A DNA stretch of 64,000 nt from a bacterium (GCA_905221455.1 CAJNDF010000002.1:124001-188000); one strand, 5' to 3'. Shown: positions 1-9,715, counted from the first letter of the stretch. Notes: generated by a model not told the origin, from the letters alone. Translations and numbers: made by a program.

Positions 1-223
1 CAATTTCAGCAGTGAATCCAAGCTCTTCAATCAATTCACGTTTTAGGGCTTCCTGATGATTTTCACCTGCTTCAATTTCGCCACCTGGTAAGAACCAAGC
101 GCCATTAGGCGCTTGAACAAGAACAATTTGTTTTTGTTCAGCGTCAGGGATAACTGCATACACTCCATAGCGTGCAACATAGTCTGTATTCGCTTTTTTT
201 TCTCCAAAAGTTGGGTTTGCCAT
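1..223 (-). CDS. Nudix hydrolase (MutT-like), 3' end cut off by window edge
   Basis: The reverse strand from the ATG at 221-223 encodes 74 residues before the window ends. It contains a complete Nudix box: a GG pair, five residues, E, seven residues, then RELIEELGF (about residues 47-70). That fits the family signature GX5EX7REUXEEXGU, which binds the metal and hydrolyses nucleoside diphosphates linked to another moiety. The start MANPTF is preceded by GAGGAAA, a reasonable ribosome binding site, and by a strong promoter at 258-286. The substrate cannot be told; candidates include oxidised nucleotides, ADP-ribose and Ap4A. The C-terminal half lies outside the window. Family assignment is firm, specific function open. 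Confidence 0.85.
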   Translation of the reverse strand, partial: MANPTFGEKKANTDYVARYGVYAVIPDAEQKQIVLVQAPNGAWFLPGGEIEAGENHQEALKRELIEELGFTAEI

Positions 224-257
224 TGCATTTTCCTCATTATCTAGTATCGTTATTATT

Positions 258-286
258 ATCATAATGGACAAAGGGCAAGCTGTCAA
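258..286 (-). promoter_or_regulatory. Promoter of the Nudix gene
   Basis: On the reverse strand TTGACA (281-286) and TATGAT (258-263) are 17 nt apart. This near-consensus sigma-70 type promoter reads into the Nudix gene and leaves a leader of about 25-30 nt. Confidence 0.7.
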
Positions 287-305
287 GAAATTACAGTTAT
301 TTTAG

Positions 306-340
306 TAAAAAGAAGCAGAAAATTTTCATTTTCTACTCCT
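306..340 (-). terminator. Rho-independent terminator of clpE
   Basis: On the reverse strand, just after the clpE stop, AGAAAAT and ATTTTCT pair around a short GAAA loop. The stem extends by weaker pairs and is followed by CTTTTT. Confidence 0.6.
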
Positions 341-352
341 TTTCTATAGGAT

Positions 353-2611
353 TTATTTTTCTGTTTCAGAAGTTTTCACTTCAGCTTTTTTGGCAGACTT
401 AATTTGAATCTTGCCCTTGCTGGTCATAACTGCCTTGAGGTCTTTTTCGCTTGGATTTTCAAGGTAGTAGTCAGTGATAGCGTCCTCTATATAGTCTTGA
501 ATAGTACGACGAAGTGGGCGTGCTCCCATTTTTGGATCATAACCGAGGTCAACCAATTTTTCCTTGACTTTATCTGTCACATCGAGATGGATATTGTTGC
601 TAGAGAGGCGCTTGTTGACATCTGCTAGCATGAGTTCGACGATTTGAAGGAGATTATCCTTGCTGAGAGCTTTGAACTCAATGATGCCGTCAAAACGGTT
701 CATAAATTCTGGGCTAAAGAAGTTACCGAGTTCACCAAGAACAGAGTTGGTACGTCCTTCGCGAGCTGCCCCGAAACCAACGCTGGCTTCGGCCTTACCT
801 GTACCTGCATTTGAGGTCATGATAATAATGGCATCCTTGAAGCTAACGGTACGTCCTTGTCCATCTGTCAAACGACCATCGTCCAAGACTTGAAGGAACA
901 TGTGCATAACATCAGGGTGAGCTTTTTCCACTTCATCGAGAAGGATGAGAGAATATGGATTGCGACGAACTTTTTCAGTTAATTGCCCAGCCTCATCATA
1001 GCCAACATAACCTGGAGGGGCACCGACTAATTTAGCCACGCTGTGTTTTTCCATGTATTCACTCATATCAAAGCGAATCATGCTGTTAGCAGAACCAAAG
1101 AGTTCGATGGCTAGTTGTTTGGAAAGTTCTGTCTTACCGACACCAGTTGGGCCAACAAAGAGGAAGCTTCCGATGGGGCGATTAGGAGTCCCAAGTCCAA
1201 CACGATTACGGCGAATAGCCTTAGCAATCTTATCGACAGCATCGTCTTGCCCAATAACATGAGACTTGAGATCATCGGCTAGATGGATGAGTTGAGATTG
1301 TTCTTTCTCTTTCAAATCACCAACAGGGATGTTGGTTTTCTGCTCAATAATGTGTTCAATGGTTTTCTCGCTGATGATAGGAGTATCTTGGTCTGTGACC
1401 TTTTTCTTTTGCATTTCCTTATACTTGGCAATCTGATCGCGGAAGTAGGCGGCCTTCTCAAAATCTTCCTCTCGTGTAGCTTGAGATTTGAGATTTTCAG
1501 CCTCAATCAAGCGTTGATCAATCACTTTAGGATCGACAAAATTCAAGGTCAGGTTCATCTTAGAGCCCGCTTCATCTAAGAGGTCAATGGCCTTGTCAGG
1601 CAAGAAGCGATCTTGGATATAGCGATTGGAAAGAGTTGCAGCTGCCTCAATTGCGGCATCGGTATATTGAACGTGATGGTAGTCTTCGTATTTCTTTTGA
1701 ATGCCTTTGAGGATAGTGATTGTTTCTTCCACCGTTGGTTCATCGACTTTAACAGGTTGCATACGACGCTCTAGGGCAGCATCTTTTTCAATGATACGGT
1801 ATTCATTGAGGGTAGTAGCACCGACCAATTGTAGTTCCCCACGAGCAAGGGCTGGCTTGAGGATATTTCCTGCATCCATATTGCCATCGCCCGCAGAACC
1901 CGCACCAACAATTTCATGGATTTCATCGATAAAGAGGATGATGTCCTCACGTTTGCGAATTTCTTCCATGAGTTTTTGCATGCGTTCTTCAAATTGTCCA
2001 CGGATACCCGTTCCTTGAACCAAGCTAACCACATCCAAACGGATGACTTGTTTGCCTTGGAGTTTATGTGGAACATCACCATCGACGATTTTTTGAGCTA
2101 GACCTTCGACAACGGCAGTTTTTCCGACACCAGGTTCACCGATAAGAACAGGATTATTCTTGGTTCTACGATTGAGAATCTCGATGACACGGATAATCTC
2201 ATCATCTCGCCCAATAACGGGGTCGATATCGCCACGACGGGCAATTTCAGTTACATTAATACCAAATTCTTCTAGCAGGCCTTTTTCTTGGCTTGGAGGC
2301 GGAGTTTGAGCAGATCCACGATTTTGGGAGCCATAACCGCCGTTTCCACCGTAACCTCCACCTGATTGGGTTGGGGGAATAGGAGGAGTGTTGTTAGAAG
2401 GTCTGAAATTGTTTAGGTCATTGAAGAAATCACCAAAGGGATCGAAGTCACGATTGTTCAAATCCGTCATACCTTTAAAGAGACTGTTGTTAGGATCAGT
2501 CTTGATAATCTTGTAACAGTTTTGACAGAGGTCAATTTGTTTTTGTTTTCCATTGAGATTGGTGTAAAGATGAATTGTTGAGTCGTTGATTTTACAGTTT
2601 TGACAAAGCAT
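353..2611 (-). CDS. clpE: ATP-dependent Clp protease ATP-binding subunit ClpE
   Basis: A 752-residue Hsp100 unfoldase that feeds misfolded proteins to ClpP in the cytoplasm. The N-terminus has the zinc-finger hallmark of ClpE, with Cys3/Cys6 and Cys29/Cys32, followed by a Gly/Pro-rich linker (about 70-108). The first AAA+ domain has Walker A GEPGVGKT at 159-166 and Walker B around FIDEIHE at 227-233. A UVR-type coiled-coil motif lies at about 380-400, and the second AAA+ domain has Walker A GPTGVGKT at 487-494. Length matches streptococcal ClpE. The start is supported by GAGGTAGATGT just upstream. A perfect CtsR operator overlaps the predicted transcription start, so it should be derepressed by heat and protein damage. 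It is transcribed alone and ends at its own terminator. Confidence 0.97.
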   Translation of the reverse strand: MLCQNCKINDSTIHLYTNLNGKQKQIDLCQNCYKIIKTDPNNSLFKGMTDLNNRDFDPFGDFFNDLNNFRPSNNTPPIPPTQSGGGYGGNGGYGSQNRGSAQTPPPSQEKGLLEEFGINVTEIARRGDIDPVIGRDDEIIRVIEILNRRTKNNPVLIGEPGVGKTAVVEGLAQKIVDGDVPHKLQGKQVIRLDVVSLVQGTGIRGQFEERMQKLMEEIRKREDIILFIDEIHEIVGAGSAGDGNMDAGNILKPALARGELQLVGATTLNEYRIIEKDAALERRMQPVKVDEPTVEETITILKGIQKKYEDYHHVQYTDAAIEAAATLSNRYIQDRFLPDKAIDLLDEAGSKMNLTLNFVDPKVIDQRLIEAENLKSQATREEDFEKAAYFRDQIAKYKEMQKKKVTDQDTPIISEKTIEHIIEQKTNIPVGDLKEKEQSQLIHLADDLKSHVIGQDDAVDKIAKAIRRNRVGLGTPNRPIGSFLFVGPTGVGKTELSKQLAIELFGSANSMIRFDMSEYMEKHSVAKLVGAPPGYVGYDEAGQLTEKVRRNPYSLILLDEVEKAHPDVMHMFLQVLDDGRLTDGQGRTVSFKDAIIIMTSNAGTGKAEASVGFGAAREGRTNSVLGELGNFFSPEFMNRFDGIIEFKALSKDNLLQIVELMLADVNKRLSSNNIHLDVTDKVKEKLVDLGYDPKMGARPLRRTIQDYIEDAITDYYLENPSEKDLKAVMTSKGKIQIKSAKKAEVKTSETEK

Positions 2612-2651
2612 ACATCTACCTCATTTCTTTCTTTAGCCTGACCTGTTTAAA

Positions 2652-2668
2652 GGTCAAAAATAGTCAAA
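2652..2668 (+). promoter_or_regulatory. CtsR operator upstream of clpE
   Basis: GGTCAAAAATAGTCAAA matches the CtsR heptad direct repeat RGTCAAANANRGTCAAA at every fixed position. It lies between the clpE -10 (2682-2687, reverse strand) and the clpE start codon, where bound repressor would block transcription initiation. Confidence 0.93.
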
Positions 2669-2681
2669 AATCTATAATTTC

Positions 2682-2709
2682 ATTATAACAGGATTGGGGT
2701 GTAAAGCAA
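2682..2709 (-). promoter_or_regulatory. Promoter of clpE
   Basis: On the reverse strand an extended -10, TGTTATAAT, has its TATAAT at 2682-2687. A weak -35, TTGCTT, lies at 2704-2709 with 16 nt spacing. The CtsR box is immediately downstream. Confidence 0.7.
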
Positions 2710-2770
2710 GTAAAAAGATTGCAGCTTTGAGAAGTTGTTACAATGAAAATCTTTGAGAAATTGAGTTATA

Positions 2771-2804
2771 AAAAAATCCTATTTGTGAGACAAAAAGGAT
2801 TTTG
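2771..2804 (-). terminator. Terminator downstream of the ykuJ homologue
   Basis: On the reverse strand AAAATCC pairs with GGATTTT and runs into TTTTTTATA, about 40 nt after the stop at 2841. Confidence 0.75.
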
Positions 2805-2840
2805 GTTAGACATGCAGGGGCAATCCCAGCTTGTTTTAGA

Positions 2841-3071
2841 TTAGTAGAGAAGTTCGTAAATTTCCATTGCAATCAAGTCAATGCTGTCAAAAGTATACGT
2901 TTCGCGAGCTTCTACATCACGAAGGGTAAAGATTGAACCGTTTTCTTCATCGTGGCTATATGCAACTTCTGCAACAACAACTCCTTCGCGTTCAAAATTA
3001 CGTTTTAAATTTCCGCCGTCTTTTGCCATTGCTTCAAGGCGGTTGATGATTCTAACCAAATGTGATTCCAT
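2841..3071 (-). CDS. YkuJ/DUF1797 family small cytosolic protein
   Basis: 76 residues with no signal peptide or membrane segment. The N-terminal helix (MESHLVRIINRLEAM), central strands and C-terminal helix (DLIAMEIYELL) fit the DUF1797 (YkuJ) family, which is widespread in Firmicutes and usually 75-80 residues. No biochemical function is established for it. The start is set by AAGGAGAATC seven nucleotides before ATG. An extended -10 (TGGTAAAAT, reverse strand, 3102-3110) lies about 30 nt upstream of the start, so it appears to be a single-gene unit with its own terminator. Confidence 0.85.
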   Translation of the reverse strand: MESHLVRIINRLEAMAKDGGNLKRNFEREGVVVAEVAYSHDEENGSIFTLRDVEARETYTFDSIDLIAMEIYELLY

Positions 3072-3198
3072 TTTGATTCTCCTTCATTTCTTATCGTTAC
3101 TATTTTACCATAAAGGAGGCCAACTTGACTAGAAAAAACTAAGATTTCTCGCTAATTCTACTAGCTTAAAGTTTTTTTGAATAAATTGGATAAAAGGT

Positions 3199-3227
3199 TT
3201 GAATTTTAATTCAATACATGTTATAAT
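3199..3227 (+). promoter_or_regulatory. Promoter of the amino-acid ABC transporter operon
   Basis: TTGAAT (3199-3204) and TATAAT (3222-3227) are separated by 17 nt. The predicted transcript starts near 3234, which rules out the in-frame TTG at 3199 as a start codon. Confidence 0.75.
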
Positions 3228-3261
3228 CATACAGTATTCTATTTTAGAAAGCAGTGTGACT

Positions 3262-3945
3262 ATGAATTTTTCTTTTTTACCTAAGTATTTACCTTATTTT
3301 AACTATGGGGCTGTCGTGACGGTTCTCATTTCTATCTGTGTTGTCTTTTTGGGAACTATTTTGGGTGTTGTCTTGGCTTTTGGGCAACGTGCAAAGTTTA
3401 AGCCGCTTGTTTGGCTCGCCAACTTGTACGTTTGGATTTTCCGTGGGACACCGATGATGGTTCAGATTATGATTGCCTTTGCTCTTATGCATATCAATGC
3501 TCCGACTATTCAGGTTGGGATTTTGGGTGTTGATCTTTCTCGTCTGATTCCAGGGATTTTGATTATCTCTATGAACAGTGGTGCTTATGTTTCTGAGACT
3601 GTTCGTGCCGGGATTAATGCGGTGCCTAAAGGTCAGTTAGAAGCGGCTTATTCGCTAGGGATTCGTCCTAAAAATGCCATGCGTTATGTGATTTTGCCAC
3701 AAGCAATCAAAAATATCTTGCCAGCATTGGGGAATGAATTTATCACCATTATCAAGGATAGTTCCCTCTTATCAGCTATTGGGGTCATGGAGTTGTGGAA
3801 CGGGGCTACAACAGTTTCTACAACAACTTATCTACCTCTGACTCCACTTTTATTTGCAGCCTTTTACTACTTGATTATGACTTCTATTTTGACCGTAGCA
3901 TTGAAAGCTTTTGAAAAACGTATGGGACAAGGAGATAAGAAATAA
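3262..3945 (+). CDS. Amino acid ABC transporter permease (polar amino acid/glutamine type)
   Basis: A 227-residue inner-membrane permease of the HisM/GlnP family. It has about five hydrophobic segments, and the family coupling loop that contacts the ATPase is seen as [12 protein letters not shown] followed by [10 protein letters not shown] (about residues 110-140). No substrate-binding domain is fused to it and no binding-protein gene is adjacent, so the receptor must be encoded elsewhere. ATG at 3262 is chosen because the promoter -35 covers the longer start at 3199; the ribosome binding site is weak. The stop overlaps the ATPase start by one base, which indicates translational coupling. Confidence 0.92.
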   Translation: MNFSFLPKYLPYFNYGAVVTVLISICVVFLGTILGVVLAFGQRAKFKPLVWLANLYVWIFRGTPMMVQIMIAFALMHINAPTIQVGILGVDLSRLIPGILIISMNSGAYVSETVRAGINAVPKGQLEAAYSLGIRPKNAMRYVILPQAIKNILPALGNEFITIIKDSSLLSAIGVMELWNGATTVSTTTYLPLTPLLFAAFYYLIMTSILTVALKAFEKRMGQGDKK

Positions 3946-4679
3946 TGACAGAAACCTTGATAAAAATCGAAAATTTACATAAATCATTTGGAAAGAATGA
4001 AGTATTGAAGGGCATCAACCTCGAGATTAAAAGAGGAGAAGTTGTCGTTATCATCGGTCCTTCAGGGAGCGGGAAATCTACCTTACTTCGCTCTATGAAT
4101 TTGTTGGAAGAAGCAAGCAAGGGGAAGGTTATCTTTGAGGGAGTCGATATTACGGACAAGAAGAATGACCTGTTTGCTATGCGTGAGAAGATGGGCATGG
4201 TTTTCCAACAATTTAACCTCTTTCCTAATATGACTGTGATGGAAAATATTACCTTGTCACCTATCAAGACCAAAGGTGAGAGCAAGATAGTGGCTGAGAA
4301 GAGAGCCCAAGAGCTTTTGGAAAAAGTTGGTTTGCCAGATAAGGCAGACGCTTACCCACAGAGTTTGTCAGGTGGGCAGCAACAACGGATTGCCATCGCG
4401 CGTGGTTTGGCAATGGAACCAGATGTTTTGCTCTTTGACGAGCCAACTTCAGCCTTGGACCCTGAAATGGTTGGAGAAGTTCTGGCTGTTATGCAAGACC
4501 TTGCCAAATCAGGAATGACCATGGTTATCGTAACACATGAGATGGGATTTGCCCGTGAGGTGGCAGACCGTGTCATCTTTATGGCAGACGGTGTGGTTGT
4601 TGAAGATGGAACACCTGAGCAGATTTTTGAACAAACCCAAGAACAACGAACTAAAGATTTCTTGAGTAAGGTTCTATAA
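3945..4679 (+). CDS. Amino acid ABC transporter ATP-binding protein (GlnQ-like)
   Basis: A 244-residue ABC ATPase that powers the preceding permease at the cytoplasmic membrane. It has Walker [10 protein letters not shown] (about 38-46), Q-loop VFQQFNLF, signature LSGGQQQR (about 142-149), Walker [13 protein letters not shown] and switch His in VIVTHE. These are the PAAT-family patterns of polar amino acid transporters. The ATG overlaps the permease TAA by one base. A terminator follows at 4711, so the operon has just two genes. The transported amino acid cannot be read from the sequence. Confidence 0.94.
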   Translation: MTETLIKIENLHKSFGKNEVLKGINLEIKRGEVVVIIGPSGSGKSTLLRSMNLLEEASKGKVIFEGVDITDKKNDLFAMREKMGMVFQQFNLFPNMTVMENITLSPIKTKGESKIVAEKRAQELLEKVGLPDKADAYPQSLSGGQQQRIAIARGLAMEPDVLLFDEPTSALDPEMVGEVLAVMQDLAKSGMTMVIVTHEMGFAREVADRVIFMADGVVVEDGTPEQIFEQTQEQRTKDFLSKVL

Positions 4680-4710
4680 TCTATTTTGAAATTTGCAAGA
4701 CAAGATTAGT

Positions 4711-4735
4711 GAAAAGCTCGACCAGAGCTTTTTCT
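4711..4735 (+). terminator. Terminator after the amino acid transporter operon
   Basis: AAAAGCTC and GAGCTTTTT pair around GACCA and are followed by TTTTTC. Confidence 0.75.
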
Positions 4736-4794
4736 TATAGTTTGAAACTATAGGATTGCCTAGGAAAGAAGTGTTAGAGGGGACTAGCAGTTTT

Positions 4795-4803
4795 TGGTAT
4801 AAT
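4795..4803 (+). promoter_or_regulatory. Extended -10 promoter of folD
   Basis: TGGTATAAT is an extended -10 with no convincing -35. The ATG at 4802 lies inside it, so folD must start further down at 4835. Confidence 0.65.
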
Positions 4804-4834
4804 GGAAGATAGTTTGAAAGAAAAGAGAAGTGAT

Positions 4835-5692
4835 ATGACACAGATTATTGATGGGAAAGCTTTAGCGGCCAAATTGCAGGGGAAGTTGGCTGAAAAGACT
4901 GCAAAACTAAAAGAAGAAACAGGTCTAGTACCTGGTTTGGTAGTGATTTTGGTTGGGGACAATCCAGCCAGCCAAGTTTACGTTCGCAACAAGGAACGTT
5001 CTGCCCTTGCGGCTGGTTTCCGTAGCGAAGTAGTGCGAGTTCCAGAGACTATTACTCAAGAGGAGCTGTTAGACTTAATTGCTAAATACAATCAAGATCC
5101 AGCTTGGCATGGGATTTTGGTTCAGTTGCCTTTACCAAAACATATCGATGAAGAGGCAGTTTTATTAGCCATTGATCCAGAAAAGGATGTGGATGGTTTT
5201 CATCCTCTAAATATGGGACGCCTTTGGTCTGGACATCCAGTCATGATTCCATCAACACCCGCAGGGATTATGGAGATGTTTCATGAATATGGGATTGATT
5301 TGGAAGGTAAAAATGCCGTTGTTATCGGTCGTTCCAATATTGTCGGTAAACCCATGGCTCAGCTTCTTTTGGCCAAAAATGCAACAGTGACCTTGACTCA
5401 CTCACGTACCCATAATCTTGCTAAGGTGGCTGCAAAAGCAGATATTCTTGTGGTCGCAATCGGTCGTGCTAAATTTGTGACTCCTGACTTTGTCAAACCA
5501 GGTGCGGTTGTCATTGATGTAGGGATGAACCGCGATGAAAATGGTAAGCTCTGTGGAGATGTTGATTATGAGGCAGTTGCCACACTTGCTAGCCACATCA
5601 CACCAGTTCCTGGAGGTGTAGGCCCTATGACCATTACTATGCTAATGGAGCAAACTTATCAAGCAGCACTTCGGACATTGGATAGAAAATAA
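4835..5692 (+). CDS. folD: Bifunctional methylenetetrahydrofolate dehydrogenase/cyclohydrolase
   Basis: A 285-residue cytosolic enzyme that interconverts 5,10-methylene-THF and 10-formyl-THF for purine, fMet and serine/glycine metabolism. Visible family motifs are [14 protein letters not shown] (about 38-51; catalytic Tyr and Lys), LPLPKH, the NADP-binding segment [12 protein letters not shown], and [10 protein letters not shown] near the C-terminus. The start at 4835 has GAGAAGTG upstream and gives the usual family length. The alternative start at 4802 would lie within the -10 element. Monocistronic from its own extended -10. Confidence 0.97.
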   Translation: MTQIIDGKALAAKLQGKLAEKTAKLKEETGLVPGLVVILVGDNPASQVYVRNKERSALAAGFRSEVVRVPETITQEELLDLIAKYNQDPAWHGILVQLPLPKHIDEEAVLLAIDPEKDVDGFHPLNMGRLWSGHPVMIPSTPAGIMEMFHEYGIDLEGKNAVVIGRSNIVGKPMAQLLLAKNATVTLTHSRTHNLAKVAAKADILVVAIGRAKFVTPDFVKPGAVVIDVGMNRDENGKLCGDVDYEAVATLASHITPVPGGVGPMTITMLMEQTYQAALRTLDRK

Positions 5693-5771
5693 AAGAAACA
5701 TTCGCTTAATAGGGTGTATTTTCTATAGCTATATTTAAAATAGCATACAATAGTTGTAAAAATAAGATTAC

Positions 5772-5806
5772 AAAAGGAGGTCTGCGCCTCCTTTTTGTTG
5801 TATAAT
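5772..5806 (+). terminator. Terminator after folD, abutting the -10 of the next gene
   Basis: AAAGGAGG pairs with CCTCCTTTTT across TCTGCG (5772-5796). TATAAT at 5801-5806 begins four bases later and is the only good -10 for the gene at 5823. The terminator's T run therefore sits in that promoter's spacer, and no good -35 is visible. Confidence 0.75.
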
Positions 5807-5822
5807 GGAGTGAGGTGATTAG

Positions 5823-6644
5823 ATGATTTTAAAAATTTATAATGGGGAATATAGTTTACAATGGGATGGAATATACTACTTAGCACTAATTGATTATCCA
5901 AATATTCAAGAGTGGGAATTAGAAAAAATTGCTAAATTTATAGCTTACGAAAAACTTCATAAACGTCAAACAAGTATTGAGTGTGCTGATTCTTGTTTAA
6001 AAAAAGAAATTTTAGATTACATCTGTCAGCATCCCTTTTTTCCACCATTTACCCCTACAGATAAAAGAGTAGCCTCGACTTATGATCTACATAAGAAGTT
6101 AGTGACTTCAGACTACTGTAGTCATACTACGACTATAGATGCAGCGATTTCTATCTTTAAAACAGGTCAGCTCTTATCTGCTGTGAAAGCCTTTGGGCGA
6201 GATGCTGAGGAGTTGGTTTTGGATAGTCGTAATGGAGCTTCTGATCCAGCAGACTATTTTGACTATATTATGTTCGGATGGTCTAATACGACTTCGGGTT
6301 ACCGACTCGCTATGGAGCGTTTGTTAGGGCGGGCACCGTCTGAGGAGGAATTGCAAGAAAAGTTCATTCCTGGCGTTAGTTTTCATTTTCTGTATGAAGA
6401 ATTAATTCAAGCACCAGGTTATATTTTTGATGGCTACCATGTTGCAAAAATTAAGGATATGTTGAATTTATTTAGTGAGTTGTATATTTGCATTATTCCA
6501 ACTCATAATAAGAGCCAATTTGAAAATATTATTCCAACTAAAATACAAGATAGGGTGCATTATCTTGACTATGCTGGAGAAGGCTTAGAAGAGTGGACTA
6601 AGAAAATCTATCAAGTTGTTTTAAAACAATCAGATAAAGGATAG
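5823..6644 (+). CDS. Protein of unknown function, 273 aa
   Basis: I do not recognise this family. The product is a soluble 273-residue protein without signal peptide or membrane helices. It is rich in aromatic residues near the N-terminus (about 1-75), with Cys54, Cys58 and Cys68. From about 100 to 165 comes a segment starting HTTTIDAAISIFKTG with several polar or acidic conserved-looking positions (Arg126, Asp127, Arg136, Asp141, Asp144, Asp147). The C-terminal part (about 185-265) looks like mixed alpha/beta. GAGGTG just before ATG supports the start. It lies 14 nt upstream of the NAD(P)H-hydrate dehydratase gene and is probably cotranscribed with it. The pattern of a His-Thr strand followed by a helix is loosely like ADP-ribosyltransferase folds, but that is only a guess. 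Confidence 0.7.
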   Translation: MILKIYNGEYSLQWDGIYYLALIDYPNIQEWELEKIAKFIAYEKLHKRQTSIECADSCLKKEILDYICQHPFFPPFTPTDKRVASTYDLHKKLVTSDYCSHTTTIDAAISIFKTGQLLSAVKAFGRDAEELVLDSRNGASDPADYFDYIMFGWSNTTSGYRLAMERLLGRAPSEEELQEKFIPGVSFHFLYEELIQAPGYIFDGYHVAKIKDMLNLFSELYICIIPTHNKSQFENIIPTKIQDRVHYLDYAGEGLEEWTKKIYQVVLKQSDKG

Positions 6645-6658
6645 TTGAGGAAAAAACG

Positions 6659-7498
6659 ATGAAAGTGATTGATCAAACCTTACTAGAAAAAGTCATTATT
6701 GAACGTTCTCGTACAAGTCATAAAGGAGACTACGGTCGTTTGCTGTTGCTTGGTGGGACCTATCCGTATGGTGGTGCTATTATCATGGCTGCTTTAGCAG
6801 CTGTAAAAAGCGGTGCAGGATTGGTAACCGTTGGAACGGATAGAGAAAATATCCCTGCTCTACACAGCCATTTACCTGAGGCTATGGCCTTTGTTCTTCA
6901 AGACCAGCAATTGTTAAAAGAGCAGTTGGAGAAGGCAGAAGTTGTTTTGCTGGGGCCTGGTTTAGGAGACGATGCTTTTGGAGAAGATCTAGTAAAACAG
7001 GTCTTTGCTATCCTAAGACAGAATCAGATTTTGATTGTAGACGGAGGGGCCTTGACCATTCTTGCTAGGACAAGTTTGTCATTTCCTTTGAGTCAGCTTA
7101 TCCTAACTCCCCACCAAAAGGAATGGGAAAAACTGTCTGGAATTACGATTGAAAAGCAAAACGAAGATGCAACGGCTAGTGCGCTGATTACCTTCCCTAA
7201 AGGAACAATTTTGGTGGAGAAAGGTCCGGCTACTCGTATTTGGCAAGCTGGCCAATCTGATTATTACCAGTTACAGGTTGGCGGTCCCTATCAGGCGACT
7301 GGGGGAATGGGAGATACTTTGGCTGGTATGATTGCAGGATTTGCAGGCCAATTTAAACAAGCTAATCTTTACGAACGTGTAACCGTAGCGGCTCATCTTC
7401 ATTCAGCCATTGCTCAAGAGCTAGCTCAAGAACATTATGTGGTCTTGCCAACGGAGATTAGTAATTGTCTTCCTAAAGTAATGAAAAGATATGTCTAA
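6659..7498 (+). CDS. nnrD: ADP-dependent NAD(P)H-hydrate dehydratase
   Basis: A 279-residue protein of the YjeF C-terminal (ribokinase-like) family. It repairs NADH and NADPH damaged by hydration, using ADP or ATP. Motifs seen are GAIIMAALAAVKSGAGLV (about 39-56), LLGPGLGDD (about 97-105), LTPHQKEW (about 164-171) and the anion-hole GGMGDTLAG (about 219-227) with the catalytic Asp. The partner epimerase (YjeF N-terminal domain) is not fused, as is usual in streptococci. It follows the unknown gene by 14 nt. A long hairpin terminator lies about 50 nt downstream. Confidence 0.93.
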   Translation: MKVIDQTLLEKVIIERSRTSHKGDYGRLLLLGGTYPYGGAIIMAALAAVKSGAGLVTVGTDRENIPALHSHLPEAMAFVLQDQQLLKEQLEKAEVVLLGPGLGDDAFGEDLVKQVFAILRQNQILIVDGGALTILARTSLSFPLSQLILTPHQKEWEKLSGITIEKQNEDATASALITFPKGTILVEKGPATRIWQAGQSDYYQLQVGGPYQATGGMGDTLAGMIAGFAGQFKQANLYERVTVAAHLHSAIAQELAQEHYVVLPTEISNCLPKVMKRYV

Positions 7499-7548
7499 AA
7501 TAGTTAGACAAAAAATGTTGATAATTTGTATCATTATTCTTAATTCAC

Positions 7549-7604
7549 AAAAAACGAACGTTTAGTATTCTTCTTACTAAGAAACTAAATTTGTTCGTTT
7601 TTTT
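7549..7604 (+). terminator. Long-stem terminator after nnrD
   Basis: AAAAACGAAC pairs with GTTCGTTTTT, and the inner part TTTAGT pairs with ACTAAA, giving an interrupted stem of about 20 bp before a seven-T run. From here to rpiA I see only its promoter. A terminator at 32661 has the same ACGAAC/GTTCGT-type base. Confidence 0.8.
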
Positions 7605-7757
7605 ACTCTTGTAAATCTATTTTTGTTAGAGTTGATTTGGTTTACATCCGTACTTAAAGTGATTTGTCAGAGCTCTGTTTTTATTAAAAAAATTCAATTT
7701 CCAGGATAAATAAGCAGTATTCTAGAGGTACTTTTAGATGAAATAAAAGCCTTTACA

Positions 7758-7766
7758 TGGTATAAT
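7758..7766 (+). promoter_or_regulatory. Extended -10 promoter of the rpiA-deoB-punA operon
   Basis: TGGTATAAT lies 29 nt before the rpiA GTG. No convincing -35 is present, which is acceptable for an extended -10. Confidence 0.65.
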
Positions 7767-7795
7767 AGAAGTAGCTCTTTAATGGAGGTGTTTGA

Positions 7796-8479
7796 GTGGA
7801 AAATCTGAAAAAAATGGCAGGTATCAAGGCTGCTGAGTTTGTCAAGGATGGCATGGTAGTCGGACTGGGAACGGGGTCTACTGCCTATTATTTCGTAGAA
7901 GAAATCGGTCGTCGTATCAAGGAAGAAGGACTGAAAATTACTGCTGTAACGACTTCTAGCGTGACCAGTAAACAGGCTGAAGGTCTTAATATCCCGCTCA
8001 AGTCTATTGACCAAGTAGACTTTGTTGATGTGACGGTTGACGGGGCGGATGAAGTGGATAGCCAGTTTAACGGAATCAAGGGCGGTGGTGGTGCCCTTCT
8101 CATGGAGAAGGTTGTGGCAACGCCCTCAAAAGAATATATTTGGGTGGTCGATGAAAGCAAACTAGTCGAGAAATTGGGTGCTTTTAAATTGCCAGTGGAA
8201 GTGGTCCAGTATGGTGCAGAACAGGTCTTCCGTCGTTTTGAGCGAGCTGGCTACAAACCGAGTTTTCGTGAAAAAGACGGCCAACGTTTTGTGACCGATA
8301 TGCAGAACTTTATCATTGACCTAGCCTTGGAGGTCATCGAGGATCCAATTACTTTCGGGCAAGAATTGGACCATATCGTTGGTGTCGTAGAGCACGGCTT
8401 ATTCAACCAAATGGTGGATAAGGTAATCGTTGCTGGACGAGACGGGGTTCAGATTTTAACTTCAACGAAAGCAAACTAA
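7796..8479 (+). CDS. rpiA: Ribose-5-phosphate isomerase A
   Basis: A 227-residue cytosolic enzyme that interconverts ribose 5-phosphate and ribulose 5-phosphate. Family signatures are [11 protein letters not shown] (about 23-33), VDGADEVD (about 81-88) and [11 protein letters not shown] (about 95-105), with the catalytic Asp and Lys in these loops. The start is GTG at 7796, fixed by GGAGGTG six nucleotides upstream. It is first in an operon with deoB, a DUF1697 gene and punA, so ribose phosphate from nucleoside breakdown enters the pentose phosphate pathway. Confidence 0.97.
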   Translation: MENLKKMAGIKAAEFVKDGMVVGLGTGSTAYYFVEEIGRRIKEEGLKITAVTTSSVTSKQAEGLNIPLKSIDQVDFVDVTVDGADEVDSQFNGIKGGGGALLMEKVVATPSKEYIWVVDESKLVEKLGAFKLPVEVVQYGAEQVFRRFERAGYKPSFREKDGQRFVTDMQNFIIDLALEVIEDPITFGQELDHIVGVVEHGLFNQMVDKVIVAGRDGVQILTSTKAN

Positions 8480-8502
8480 TCAACATAATAAGGAGATACA
8501 CT

Positions 8503-9714
8503 ATGTCAAAATTTAATCGTATTCACTTGGTGGTACTGGATTCTGTGGGAATTGGTGCTGCACCAGATGCCAATAACTTTGTCAATGCAGGGGTTCCAGA
8601 TGGAGCTTCTGATACACTAGGACACATTTCAAAAACAGTTGGTTTGAATGTTCCAAACATGGCTAAAATCGGTCTAGGAAATATTCCTCGTGAAACTCCT
8701 CTGAAGACTGTCCCAGCTGAAAGCAATCCAACAGGTTATGCAACAAAATTGGAAGAAGTATCACTTGGTAAGGATACAATGACTGGACATTGGGAAATCA
8801 TGGGACTTAATATTACTGAGCCTTTCGATACTTTCTGGAACGGATTCCCAGAAGAAATCTTGACAAAAATCGAAGAATTTTCAGGACGTAAGGTCATTCG
8901 TGAAGCCAACAAACCATACTCAGGAACAGCTGTTATCGATGACTTTGGACCACGTCAAATGGAAACTGGGGAGTTGATTATCTATACTTCAGCTGACCCT
9001 GTTTTGCAAATTGCTGCCCATGAAGATATTATTCCTTTGGATGAATTGTACCGTATCTGTGAATACGCTCGTTCGATTACCCTTGAGCGTCCTGCCCTTC
9101 TAGGTCGTATCATTGCTCGTCCATATGTTGGTGAACCAGGTAACTTCACTCGTACAGCCAACCGTCGTGACTTGGCCGTTTCCCCATTTGCACCAACTGT
9201 TTTGGATAAATTGAACGAAGCTGGCATCGATACTTACGCTGTTGGAAAAATCAACGATATCTTTAACGGTGTGGGTATCAACCACGACATGGGCCACAAC
9301 AAGTCAAATAGTCATGGAATTGATACACTCTTGAAGACCATGGGCCTTGCTGAGTTTGAAAAAGGATTCTCATTCACAAACTTGGTGGACTTTGATGCCC
9401 TTTACGGCCACCGCCGCAATGCTCATGGTTACCGTGATTGCTTGCATGAGTTTGATGAACGCTTGCCTGAAATTATCGCAGCCATGAGAGAGAACGACCT
9501 TCTCTTGATTACTGCGGACCATGGAAATGATCCAACTTACGCAGGAACAGACCACACTCGTGAATATATTCCATTGTTGGCCTACAGCCCTGCCTTTAAG
9601 GGAAATGGTGTCATTCCAGTCGGACATTTTGCAGATATCTCAGCGACTGTTGCCGATAACTTTGGCGTGGAAACTGCCATGATTGGGGAAAGTTTCTTAG
9701 ATAAATTGGTATAA
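8503..9714 (+). CDS. deoB: Phosphopentomutase
   Basis: A 403-residue enzyme of the alkaline-phosphatase superfamily that converts (deoxy)ribose 1-phosphate to the 5-phosphate. It has the metal-binding N-terminus [13 protein letters not shown] (about 10-22), the phosphoacceptor threonine in [11 protein letters not shown] (about 88-98), and the late metal ligands in TADHGNDPT (about 338-346). AAGGAGATA precedes the ATG. It lies between rpiA and punA and so bridges phosphorolysis of nucleosides to sugar-phosphate metabolism. Confidence 0.98.
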   Translation: MSKFNRIHLVVLDSVGIGAAPDANNFVNAGVPDGASDTLGHISKTVGLNVPNMAKIGLGNIPRETPLKTVPAESNPTGYATKLEEVSLGKDTMTGHWEIMGLNITEPFDTFWNGFPEEILTKIEEFSGRKVIREANKPYSGTAVIDDFGPRQMETGELIIYTSADPVLQIAAHEDIIPLDELYRICEYARSITLERPALLGRIIARPYVGEPGNFTRTANRRDLAVSPFAPTVLDKLNEAGIDTYAVGKINDIFNGVGINHDMGHNKSNSHGIDTLLKTMGLAEFEKGFSFTNLVDFDALYGHRRNAHGYRDCLHEFDERLPEIIAAMRENDLLLITADHGNDPTYAGTDHTREYIPLLAYSPAFKGNGVIPVGHFADISATVADNFGVETAMIGESFLDKLV

Positions 9715-9715
9715 G

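Noticed and set aside
3199..3261. Longer N-terminus (TTG start) for the amino acid permease
   Set aside because: The start lies inside the -35 element, upstream of any transcript from that promoter.
4802..4834. Longer folD start
   Set aside because: The ATG is part of the extended -10 TGGTATAAT; 4835 has a ribosome binding site and family length.
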